Shown in pieces: positions 15,188 to 21,258 of a DNA stretch of 21,258 bases. Source of the DNA: Clostridia bacterium (lineage in GTDB: Bacteria; Bacillota; DULZ01). The position numbers were made by a program, and so were the translations under genes. Below the pieces are notes generated by a model. That model had not been told where the DNA came from, did no database searches, and saw nothing but the letters and a program-made list of their open reading frames with translations. Location: positions 1 to 21,258 of the forward strand of contig JAAYOX010000019.1 in the NCBI GenBank assembly GCA_012520135.1. Direction: 5' to 3'. Numbering within the stretch: the first letter of the stretch is position 1; the number at the start of each line of letters is the position of its first letter.

Positions 15188-16074
15188 GGCTTCTTCTGCT
15201 GTTTTTTAGTATTAACACACTTGCCGCAGCCACTACAAATAACGACCCTTTCTTCAAAAACACTCTCAATGGTACTTACGGTCCCTCTGATAGCGGCAGC
15301 ATCAGGTAAATGCAGAATAATCTGCCTAGGAGCAAGAGTAATCAAAGTGCTGATTAAAAGGTCCTCATAGTTTAACTCATTGTCAGCCAGTTCAATAATG
15401 AAGCTTTCCAGATAGTCGCTTTTGATTATATTATCCTGGCCGTCATACAATTGAAAAAAACCATTGGGCTGGATCAGCACATTTACTCTTTCCACTTTTG
15501 GATCCTGAATATCCACAAAATACTTTAGTAACCTGATAAAATCATTATACTCTTTTTCCATCAGAAATTCATCGACAGCCTGGTCAACCACTTCAGCTAA
15601 GTCCTCTAAATACCCTTTTAGACGAAAACGGACAAAACCGTCAATGATGAGCAGCTTATGCTCTTCCAAGTATTCAAAAACCAACTGCAGGACACTGTTT
15701 TTTCTTCTGAGTGAATTCCCTTCACGTAAAATCTCCAAGCTTTTATCGAGAATAAACGCCTGCTCATCTTGGTTAAAGTAATAATAGTGATTTTTGACCA
15801 GATTCCCTACCAGTTGCTGTTCATAGTTGGCAAAAATATATTCCGTCAAGAATTTTGCCAGAGAATACCGAAAGGAAAATACCGTGCCTTCTTCTAAACC
15901 TGTTCTGTTTTTATGGGGGCCCAATTCAATCTCCCAAAAAGTATACCCCCCAAGCGCAGCTTCATTTATCGTCAATACCACACCTTCAGCCTGCAACAAC
16001 TTGCTTTCTAATTCAAGCTTATTGCGGATGAAATCGATGTGTTCCGCACTGCCGATGCAAATTAGCTGGGACAT
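15184..16074 (-). CDS. ytxC: YtxC-like sporulation protein
   Basis: A 296-aa soluble protein resembling YtxC of Bacillus, a little-studied protein associated with sporulation and encoded next to thrS there too, so the neighbourhood supports the call. The sequence opens MSQLICIGSAEHIDFIRNKL and has a long acidic helical middle (KYFVDIQDPKVERVNVLI about 210-227). It ends in a Cys cluster, Cys 280, 283 and 286 (CSGCGKC), before a basic tail that could hold metal. No signal peptide or membrane segment. The ATG at 16074 follows GGGGTG by 6 bases; an in-frame start 13 codons earlier lies upstream of this RBS and is rejected. A possible sigma-E-like promoter precedes it. Confidence 0.78.
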   Translation of the reverse strand: MSQLICIGSAEHIDFIRNKLELESKLLQAEGVVLTINEAALGGYTFWEIELGPHKNRTGLEEGTVFSFRYSLAKFLTEYIFANYEQQLVGNLVKNHYYYFNQDEQAFILDKSLEILREGNSLRRKNSVLQLVFEYLEEHKLLIIDGFVRFRLKGYLEDLAEVVDQAVDEFLMEKEYNDFIRLLKYFVDIQDPKVERVNVLIQPNGFFQLYDGQDNIIKSDYLESFIIELADNELNYEDLLISTLITLAPRQIILHLPDAAAIRGTVSTIESVFEERVVICSGCGKCVNTKKQQKKP

Positions 16075-16098
16075 CGTTTTCACCCCTTTCCTGTACAT

Positions 16099-16127
16099 AG
16101 TATATGTGCCCAAGAATCAGAGTATAC
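16099..16127 (-). promoter_or_regulatory. Possible sporulation (sigma-E-like) promoter of ytxC
   Basis: On the minus strand GTATACT (16127-16121), a 14-base spacer and CATATACT (16106-16099), compared with the sigma-E pattern GKATATT / CATACAAT as I recall it (about 6 of 7 and 6 of 8). It lies 25 bases upstream of the ytxC ATG. No sigma-A promoter is evident there. The pattern is short, so chance is possible. Confidence 0.4.
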
Positions 16128-16240
16128 AACCGACCTTTTCCACTACTAGCTCATTTAGGAAATGTAAATTGCCTTTCTAACAATAAAGTATGATATTTTT
16201 TGTTATGAGTTCCCGATGTTTTCCTTTTTTAGCAAGAATC

Positions 16241-16270
16241 AAAAAAGCCTCTGCGTAAAAACAGAGGCTT
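16241..16270 (-). terminator. Terminator after tRNA-Val
   Basis: On the minus strand AAGCCTCTG-TTTTTACG-CAGAGGCTT followed by TTTT: a 9-bp perfect stem, 13 bases after the tRNA CCA end. It closes the tRNA-Val transcript. Confidence 0.9.
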
Positions 16271-16282
16271 GAATAGTCATTT

Positions 16283-16359
16283 TGGTGGTCGCTACTGGAT
16301 TCGAACCAGTGACCCCCACGATGTCAACGTGGTACTCTAACCAGCTGAGCTAAGCGACC
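16283..16359 (-). tRNA. tRNA-Val (GAC), CCA encoded
   Basis: Full cloverleaf on the minus strand: acceptor GGTCGCT paired with AGCGACC, discriminator A and encoded CCA (16285-16283); D-arm GCTC/GAGT with the AGCTGGTTAGA loop; anticodon stem CCACG/CGTGG with loop TTGACAT giving anticodon GAC (Val); T-arm CACTGG-TTCGAAT-CCAGT. It has its own promoter and terminator and is not part of a tRNA cluster. Confidence 0.97.
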
Positions 16360-16400
16360 TTTTGGCCTGGACTAGATTACTGCCGTCCCAGCACAAATAT

Positions 16401-16429
16401 ATTATGAACGAAAAGGAACCATAAGTCAA
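16401..16429 (-). promoter_or_regulatory. Sigma-A promoter of tRNA-Val
   Basis: On the minus strand TTGACT (16429-16424), a 17-base spacer and CATAAT (16406-16401), placed between the lpdA stop codon and the tRNA 5' end (about 40 bases). Confidence 0.75.
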
Positions 16430-16443
16430 GACCAAAATCCGTC

Positions 16444-17823
16444 CTAGGCGTGGATGCTCAGACCATGAACGTTTTCCGCCGCTTCCATCATGCTTTCCGC
16501 TAAAGTGGGATGAGCATGGATGGTTTGGGCAATCTCTTTAGCGGTGGCTCCTAATTGGATGGCCAGAGCCGCCTCGGCAATCAAATCGGTGGCATGAGGT
16601 CCAAATATATGAACGCCCAGTACTTTATCCGTTTCCGCATCAGTAATTATTTTAACATTGCCATCGGTTTCTTCCATACAACGAGCCTTGCCCAAAGCGG
16701 TAAATGGAAACTTACCTACTTTAGCGTTGATGCCCCGCGCTTTAGCTTCTTGAGAAGTAATTCCCACTGTGCCAATTTCAGGCATGGTGAAAATACAGCT
16801 TGGTACTACTGAATAATCCATTACACGATTGCCACCCATAATATTTTCCACGGCTACTAAACCTTGAGCTGATGCTACGTGAGCCAACTGAATTTTATTG
16901 GTCACGTCCCCGATGGCGTAAATACCGGGCACATTAGTCCTCAGATAATCATCAACCAGGATCTCACCTTTAGCTCCTAAAGCAACACCCACGTTTTCCA
17001 ATCCCAAACCTTTAGTATTAAAAGTACGTCCAATGGATATGAGAGCTTTTTCCGCCCGGATTTCTTCCCCGGTTTCCAAAGTAGCTTTAATGCCACCCTC
17101 TTCCTCTACTACTGAGCTAATCATCGCTTTTGTTTTAATGGCAATGCCTTTTTTCTTCATTACCATGGTTAGCCGGCGAGAAATTTCATTATCCACCAAG
17201 GGAAGGATATTAGGCATTGCTTCTACAATAGTTACCTCAGTGCCAAACTCATTGAATATAGAAGCGAATTCACAGCCAATGACTCCGCCGCCAATAATAA
17301 GTAAGGATTTAGGGATGTCTTCCAATTCTAATGCTTCATTACTGGTAATAACCGTCTTACCGTTATACCCTAGCGCGGTGATTAGTGCCGGTTCTGAGCC
17401 GGTAGCAATAATGATGTTTTTGCCTGTCAGTTGTTCAACCGTTCCATCCTCTTTATGTACTTCTACGGTGCCCGGTGCAACAAGCTTACCGAAGCCGCTG
17501 ATTGATTCAATTTTATGCCGGGATAGAAGGAAAGCAATACCCTTTACTAATCCTTCAACGATCTCTTCCTTGCGAGCCATTACCCGCCGGAAATCTACAG
17601 AAAATCCATCAACATTGATCCCGAAAGTAGCAGCGTTCTTCAACTGGTGCACCAATTCAGCGCTAGCCACCAAAGCTTTAGTAGGAATGCAGCCCCTGTT
17701 CAGGCAGGTACCACCCAGACTGTCTTTCTCTACAACTGCTACTTTTGCTCCCAATTGAGCGGCCCGTATGGCTGCCACATAGCCTCCCGGTCCGCCTCCG
17801 ATAACAATTACGTCAAATTCCAT
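16444..17823 (-). CDS. lpdA: Dihydrolipoamide dehydrogenase
   Basis: A 459-aa FAD flavoenzyme that reoxidises dihydrolipoamide with NAD+ in 2-oxoacid dehydrogenase complexes or the glycine cleavage system. It shows FAD-binding GGGPGG (9-14), the redox disulfide Cys 40 and Cys 45 in GGTCLNRGCIPTK, the NAD-binding IIGGGVIGCEFAS (about 175-187), FAD-binding IYAIGDV (about 300) and the catalytic His 438-Glu 443 pair in HAHPTLAE near the C-terminus. Length is standard. The start ATG at 17823 has only a distant GGGA upstream. No E1/E2, gcv or lipoate gene is adjacent, so it is probably shared between complexes encoded elsewhere. It has its own promoter. Confidence 0.95.
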   Translation of the reverse strand: MEFDVIVIGGGPGGYVAAIRAAQLGAKVAVVEKDSLGGTCLNRGCIPTKALVASAELVHQLKNAATFGINVDGFSVDFRRVMARKEEIVEGLVKGIAFLLSRHKIESISGFGKLVAPGTVEVHKEDGTVEQLTGKNIIIATGSEPALITALGYNGKTVITSNEALELEDIPKSLLIIGGGVIGCEFASIFNEFGTEVTIVEAMPNILPLVDNEISRRLTMVMKKKGIAIKTKAMISSVVEEEGGIKATLETGEEIRAEKALISIGRTFNTKGLGLENVGVALGAKGEILVDDYLRTNVPGIYAIGDVTNKIQLAHVASAQGLVAVENIMGGNRVMDYSVVPSCIFTMPEIGTVGITSQEAKARGINAKVGKFPFTALGKARCMEETDGNVKIITDAETDKVLGVHIFGPHATDLIAEAALAIQLGATAKEIAQTIHAHPTLAESMMEAAENVHGLSIHA

Positions 17824-17865
17824 TAATAAATTTCAGTCCCTTCTTTTGCAGTGATATTTTTTCTC

Positions 17866-17894
17866 ATTATACCACTATGCCTTTTTCCCTTCAA
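17866..17894 (-). promoter_or_regulatory. Sigma-A promoter of lpdA
   Basis: On the minus strand TTGAAG (17894-17889), a 17-base spacer ending TGG and TATAAT (17871-17866); the TGG gives an extended -10. It is about 43 bases upstream of the lpdA ATG. Confidence 0.78.
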
Positions 17895-17987
17895 CAAACC
17901 CACTAAACCTGGTTGCCAAACACATCCTAAAGCTATTTACATATTATAACATAGCTATTATTCAGGATGAAGTAAGGAGGAGACTAT

Positions 17988-19088
17988 ATGTCCCATGCAA
18001 ATTCAGCGCGTTATGTATTCCCTGGCGGAAATACCTCCTTGGGATTTTATTCCTTCTATGAGGATATAGTTAACAACGCTACTACACGCCTGTTCATTTT
18101 AAAAGGGGGCCCGGGTGTAGGTAAATCCACCCTTATTAGGGCTATAGCTGATAGGTTGTCCCAGGAAGGACATGACATTGAGTATCATTGCTGCTCTTCA
18201 GAGGTGACCTCTCTAGACGGGATATTGGTTCCGGCCCTAGGCATTGCGATTTTGGATGGTACCGCCCCCCATACTGTTGATCCCAGACATCCCGGTGCCG
18301 TTGATGAAATCATTAATCTGGGGAATTACTGGTTTGAGGAAGGATTAATAGATCTGAAGGATGAGATCATCACTCTTTCCCGGCAGACTAAACATCTATT
18401 TGCCAGGGCTTACAATTATTTAGCCCAAGCAAGACTAATCAATGAAGATCAGGAAAGTTATTACCAGATTAGCAACTGCTTAAACTTTCTACAGCTGAAC
18501 ATAACTGCCGGCAAGTTAATAAAAGAAATCTTCCCGGCTGATAACCCCTATGGCAAGCCCAAAACAAGGCACTTATTTGCTTCAGCCATCACGCCGCAGG
18601 GATTAGCCAACCATCTTCCCAGCCTATTTGACAGGTTGAAAAAAAGATACATTATTTCAGGTTCACCCGGCACCGGCAAGACGACTATCGTCAAAAAACT
18701 ATATGACACGGCAGTCACTTTAGGCTACAATGCAGAAGCCTATCATTGTGCCTTAATTCCCGAAAAGATCGAACATTTGATCCTGCCCGAGTTGGATTTA
18801 GGTATCATTACCGGTGTTGAACCTCATACCTATTCCCCTAAAGCTGAAGATGTAATCATCGATTTGGATCAATTTGTTGATCAAAAGGCTTTGGCACCTT
18901 ACCTGGAAGACATTCAAGAAGCCAATCGCCGTTACCTGGCAGCCCTTGATCGGGCATTGGAGTTCATGAGTAAAGTAAAAGCATATCGAGATCAATTAGA
19001 AGCTCATTATATCTCCAATATGGATTTTGATGCCCTTAATGAATTCCGGGAACAGCTGATAGCTAGAATAGCATATTTCGCACAATAA
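17988..19088 (+). CDS. Tandem-repeat P-loop ATPase of unknown function (PRK06851-like)
   Basis: A 366-aa protein built from two homologous halves about 185 residues apart. Each half has R(Y/H)xF near its start (8-11 and 194-197), a Walker A (GGPGVGKST at 40-48; GSPGTGKTT at 225-233), a YHC triplet (66-68; 252-254), a PHT triplet (94-96; 279-281) and a C-terminal helical pair (about 123-160; 302-342). Both P-loops keep the Lys and Ser/Thr, so both may bind nucleotide. No clear Walker B, transmembrane segment or signal peptide is seen. It resembles a family of about 370 aa annotated as PRK06851 in Firmicutes; that link is from memory. The ATG follows AAGGAGG by 7 bases. It is the only plus-strand gene and converges on the aminotransferase gene. 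No clear promoter was found in the 164-base gap to lpdA. Confidence 0.75.
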   Translation: MSHANSARYVFPGGNTSLGFYSFYEDIVNNATTRLFILKGGPGVGKSTLIRAIADRLSQEGHDIEYHCCSSEVTSLDGILVPALGIAILDGTAPHTVDPRHPGAVDEIINLGNYWFEEGLIDLKDEIITLSRQTKHLFARAYNYLAQARLINEDQESYYQISNCLNFLQLNITAGKLIKEIFPADNPYGKPKTRHLFASAITPQGLANHLPSLFDRLKKRYIISGSPGTGKTTIVKKLYDTAVTLGYNAEAYHCALIPEKIEHLILPELDLGIITGVEPHTYSPKAEDVIIDLDQFVDQKALAPYLEDIQEANRRYLAALDRALEFMSKVKAYRDQLEAHYISNMDFDALNEFREQLIARIAYFAQ

Positions 19089-19108
19089 AAGGAGGCTCAA
19101 CACCTCCT
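19084..19108 (-). terminator. Hairpin terminator for leftward transcription, outer arm of palindrome B
   Basis: On the minus strand AGGAGG-TGTTGAG-CCTCCT followed by TTTATT. It would stop transcripts of the aminotransferase gene after they cross the palindrome. It starts directly next to the stop codon of the P-loop ATPase gene. Confidence 0.6.
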
Positions 19109-19294
19109 CTGCTTGTTGACAAAAGCGTAAGGCTGATAATGATTTGCGGAGCGGGCGTTGTGCCCACAGCCGTCGGCAGCTTGCTGCCGGTAACGGCGTA
19201 GGGGCTTCGCCGTAGCGAAGCAAACATTATCAGCCTTACGCGGTCTAGCGAAAATGGTACTTTGTCAATAGTCTGAGGAGGTTCGGCACCTCCT
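19089..19294. repeat. Large imperfect palindrome B between convergent genes
   Basis: The whole gap between two stop codons is an inverted repeat. Its parts from each outer edge inward are an AGGAGG-7-base-loop-CCTCCT hairpin (19090-19108; 19276-19294), TTGACAAA (19116-19123) with its complement TTTGTCAA (19260-19267), and a perfect 17-base inverted repeat GCGTAAGGCTGATAATG (19125-19141; 19225-19241). The right arm has an extra 17 or so bases. The centre has GC-rich hairpins GGGC/GCCC (19153-19165), GGCAG/CTGCC (about 19175-19189) and GCTTCG/CGAAGC (about 19204-19221). No coding sequence is supported. It acts at least as a bidirectional terminator and may be a mobile palindromic element. Confidence 0.75.
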
Positions 19295-19303
19295 TTACTT
19301 TTT
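19276..19303 (+). terminator. Hairpin terminator for rightward transcription, outer arm of palindrome B
   Basis: On the plus strand AGGAGG-TTCGGCA-CCTCCT followed by TTACTTTTT. It would end transcripts of the P-loop ATPase gene. The T-run lies inside the 3' end of the aminotransferase gene. Confidence 0.6.
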
Positions 19304-20683
19304 AAATATACTTCCCAATACTGTCTTTCCGCTGGACAAAGCCATACCCATGAAGCCGCGATGCTGTTTAAAAATAGCATCTAAAGCATCCACCACTTGA
19401 TCAATCTGCTCTATAGTAACAATCAACGGTGGTTCTAACCGGATTACATTAGGATTGTTCAGGGTGTAGGCAGTAATAATGCGATACTTATTCTGGAGTT
19501 CTCCTGCCACCAAGGCTCCGAAATATTCCTCCGAAAGCTTATTAATCATGCCTCCGGTTAGTTTATCGATCAGCCCAGCCGGTTTTTCAAATTCAATACC
19601 GATGAGCAAACCACGGCCTCTTACCTCTTTGATCATACTATATTTCTGTTGCAGTCTCCTCAGCTTTTCCATCATATACTCGCCTTTTTCCCTGGCCTCA
19701 TCCCAAAGTCGCTCTTGGACAATTTGCTCGATGGCTGCAATAGCCGCTGCTGATGTCCATGTATTGCCGCCAAAAGTAGACGTGTGGAGTAAAGCCTTGT
19801 CCATACCACCATAAGCCTTATCCCAGATTTCCGGTTTAGTACAATAAGCACCTATCGGCATAACACCGCCGCCGATGGCTTTGGCCAGGCAAATAATGTC
19901 CGGTACTACATTTTCATATTCGCAGGCAAACATGGTGCCTGTCCTACCGAAACCTGTTTGAATTTCATCGGCAATCAGTAAGACATCATATTTATCACAT
20001 AGTTCTCTGACGCCTTTCAAGTAACCCTGCGGCGGTAAAATGATACCACCTTCCCCTTGAATGGGTTCAACTATAAAGGCAGCAACATCTTTCTTCCATA
20101 ACTTGTTCTCCAAAGCCTCTAAATCGCCAAAGGGAACGGGCTCACAACCGGGCACTAAAGGTTGAAAAGGTACCCGGTATTTTTCTCTACCTGTCACCGA
20201 TAAGGCTCCCATGGTTTTACCGTGAAATGAACCTTCACAATAAATAGTTCGAGTTTTTCCACTGGCGGCTCTGGCCAGTTTCAGGCCTCCTTCCACCGCC
20301 TCGGCACCACTGTTGCAGAAAAAGCTACGGCTTAATCCGCTGGGAAGTACTTGAGCCAGGTTATAAGCCAGGGCACTAACCAAGGTACCTAAAGAAGCCT
20401 GGAGTAGATTCGGCCACTCCATCACTTTTTCCACAGCTTCTATTACTTTGGGGTGGTTATGGCCTAGATTCAAGGCACCGTAAGCCCCCAAAAAGTCCAG
20501 GTATACGTTTCCCTCACTGTCCCAAACTTCCACGCCTTTTGCTTTTACAAATTGCTTGTCGAAATCCAAAAGTCCCATCATATTGACCAGACCGGGGTTT
20601 ATGTAGGTTTTATAATACTCCCGTACTTGCTTTCTGTCTATACTCAGCGCTTCGTCAATGCTTAACAGCTTGTCCGTACCCAA
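19295..20683 (-). CDS. Class III PLP aminotransferase, putrescine aminotransferase-like
   Basis: A 462-aa pyridoxal-phosphate enzyme close to E. coli putrescine aminotransferase (PatA/YgjG, 459 aa), which moves the amino group of putrescine to 2-oxoglutarate. Shared features are the N-terminal VREYYKTYINPG, FFCNSGAEAVE (121-131), FHGKTMGALS (153-162), VEPIQGEGG (205-213), ADEIQTGFGRTG (238-249) with Asp 239 for the PLP ring nitrogen, and CLAKAIGGGVMPIGA (265-279) with PLP Lys 268. Other class III enzymes (GABA, ornithine, acetylornithine) are possible, so the substrate is inferred. The start is a TTG at 20683, 9 bases after AGGAG. An inverted repeat spans its likely promoter. The stop codon touches palindrome B. 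Confidence 0.85.
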   Translation of the reverse strand: MGTDKLLSIDEALSIDRKQVREYYKTYINPGLVNMMGLLDFDKQFVKAKGVEVWDSEGNVYLDFLGAYGALNLGHNHPKVIEAVEKVMEWPNLLQASLGTLVSALAYNLAQVLPSGLSRSFFCNSGAEAVEGGLKLARAASGKTRTIYCEGSFHGKTMGALSVTGREKYRVPFQPLVPGCEPVPFGDLEALENKLWKKDVAAFIVEPIQGEGGIILPPQGYLKGVRELCDKYDVLLIADEIQTGFGRTGTMFACEYENVVPDIICLAKAIGGGVMPIGAYCTKPEIWDKAYGGMDKALLHTSTFGGNTWTSAAAIAAIEQIVQERLWDEAREKGEYMMEKLRRLQQKYSMIKEVRGRGLLIGIEFEKPAGLIDKLTGGMINKLSEEYFGALVAGELQNKYRIITAYTLNNPNVIRLEPPLIVTIEQIDQVVDALDAIFKQHRGFMGMALSSGKTVLGSIFKK

Positions 20684-20745
20684 TGGTTATCTCTCCTTCC
20701 TTTAATGCCATACAACAATTTATATTATTCTTGTTAAAGAAACAA

Positions 20746-20803
20746 TTTCCTGTCTGGCCTCTTATACCTACAGTAGCAATTATATCCCCTCACAGACAGA
20801 AAA
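20746..20803 (-). promoter_or_regulatory. Possible promoter with flanking inverted repeat, upstream of the aminotransferase gene
   Basis: On the minus strand a TATAAT at 20784-20779 lies between two complementary arms, TTTCTGTCTG (20802-20793) and CAGACAGGAA (20756-20747). The -35 at 17 bases is poor (TAGTTT-like), as expected for a regulated promoter. The arms could be an operator, or only the downstream arm may be transcribed. The rest of the 210-base gap shows nothing else I can support. Confidence 0.4.
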
Positions 20804-20834
20804 CTACCTGTACTGTTAATTTTTCCATTAAAAA

Positions 20835-20876
20835 TAAAAAAACACACTTCATTGTTTGGTAAGCAAATCAGTGTGT
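20835..20876 (-). terminator. Terminator of the tRNA cluster
   Basis: On the minus strand ACACACT...AGTGTGT (20876-20842), a 7-bp outer stem with further pairing of ATTTG and CAAAC inside, followed by TTTTTTT. It lies 18 bases after the CCA end of tRNA-Leu. Confidence 0.85.
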
Positions 20877-20893
20877 CTCAGTATATCCAAAGT

Positions 20894-20984
20894 TGGTGCC
20901 CGGGACCGGAATCGAACCGGTACGAACCTTAGAGGGTTCGCAGGATTTTAAGTCCTGTGCGTCTGCCAGTTCCGCCACCCGGGC
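20894..20984 (-). tRNA. tRNA-Leu (UAA), CCA encoded
   Basis: Class II tRNA with a long variable arm. Acceptor GCCCGGG pairs with CCCGGGC, then A and CCA. The anticodon loop CTTAAAA between AGGA and TCCT gives anticodon TAA. The variable arm CGAACCC-TCTAA-GGTTCG is intact, as is the T-arm CCGG-TTCGATT-CCGG. Last gene of the tRNA cluster. Confidence 0.97.
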
Positions 20985-20994
20985 AAAAATAAAA

Positions 20995-21069
20995 TGGAGG
21001 CGACGCCCGGATTCGAACCGGGGATAAAGGATTTGCAGTCCTCTGCCTTAGCCTCTTGGCCACGTCGCC
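20995..21069 (-). tRNA. tRNA-Cys (GCA), CCA encoded
   Basis: Acceptor GGCGACG pairs with CGTCGCC, discriminator T, CCA encoded. The anticodon loop CTGCAAA gives GCA (Cys). The T-arm CCCGG-TTCGAAT-CCGGG is intact. It lies 10 bases before tRNA-Leu. Confidence 0.97.
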
Positions 21070-21073
21070 ATTA

Positions 21074-21148
21074 TGGAGCGGAAAACGGGATTCGAACCCG
21101 CGACCCCCGCCTTGGCAAGGCGGTGCTCTACCACTGAGCTACTTCCGC
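21074..21148 (-). tRNA. tRNA-Gly (GCC), CCA encoded
   Basis: Acceptor GCGGAAG pairs with TTTCCGC (one G-U pair), discriminator T, CCA encoded. The anticodon stem CGCCT/AGGCG with loop TGCCA region gives anticodon GCC (Gly). The T-arm GCGGG-TTCGAAT-CCCGT is present. Only 4 bases separate it from tRNA-Cys. Confidence 0.96.
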
Positions 21149-21153
21149 AAAAA

Positions 21154-21229
<76 letters not shown>

Positions 21230-21258
21230 ACATTAAAGTTCAAGTGACATCTAGCAAC

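Noticed and set aside
17033..17758. 241-aa plus-strand ORF
   Set aside because: It lies wholly antisense to the well-supported lpdA gene and resembles no family.
19116..19121. TTGACA inside palindrome B as a promoter
   Set aside because: No -10 box at a 16-18 base distance on either strand; it is better explained as part of the inverted repeat.
18996..19380. Two minus-strand ORFs through palindrome B (75 and 105 aa)
   Set aside because: They are made largely of the inverted repeat and hairpins plus the ends of two real genes, and have no recognisable domain.

Overview
The window reads as chromosomal core DNA of a spore-forming Firmicute of the class Clostridia, most likely a Peptococcaceae / Desulfotomaculum-like lineage. 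That placement is an inference. It rests on T-box leaders upstream of pheS and thrS, an ATT-started infC, strong GGAGG ribosome binding sites, consensus TTGACA/TATAAT promoters, the sporulation gene ytxC beside thrS, and tRNA genes that carry an encoded CCA. All genes but one lie on the minus strand, so the biological reading direction runs from high to low coordinates.

Layout in the direction of transcription. A cluster of four tRNA genes (Phe-GAA, Gly-GCC, Cys-GCA, Leu-UAA; 21229-20894) ends at a strong terminator. A class III aminotransferase most like putrescine aminotransferase (20683-19295) follows. It converges on the only plus-strand gene, an unusual protein made of two tandem P-loop ATPase repeats (17988-19088). 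The 206 bases between these two stop codons are filled by a large imperfect palindrome. Next come a stand-alone dihydrolipoamide dehydrogenase gene (17823-16444), tRNA-Val(GAC) with its own promoter and terminator, ytxC (16074-15184) behind a possible sporulation-type promoter, and a small DUF445 membrane protein (15102-14500).

The central part is a translation block. thrS sits behind a promoter and a Thr T-box. infC-rpmI-rplT sits behind its own promoter and an attenuator leader. A second palindromic repeat (10724-10895) lies between rplT and the likely rplT terminator. After it come a TrmH/SpoU-family 2'-O-methyltransferase and pheS-pheT behind a Phe T-box, with zapA as the last gene before a clear terminator. 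The two T-boxes can be aligned around their specifier codons (GAAG-TTC-GCCC and GAAG-ACC-GCCC), which supports both assignments.

The final cluster, mpg - NIF3-like - U32 - mutS2 (5457 to the window edge), is tightly packed, with gaps of 17, -8 and 10 bases. It looks like one transcription unit that combines base-excision repair, a metal-binding DUF34/NIF3 protein, a double-U32 RNA-modification-type protein and MutS2. mutS2 is cut by the window edge.

No phage, insertion sequence with a transposase, CRISPR array or defence system was found. The parts least explained by known families are the tandem P-loop protein, the two structured palindromic elements, the double U32 protein and the short NIF3 variant.
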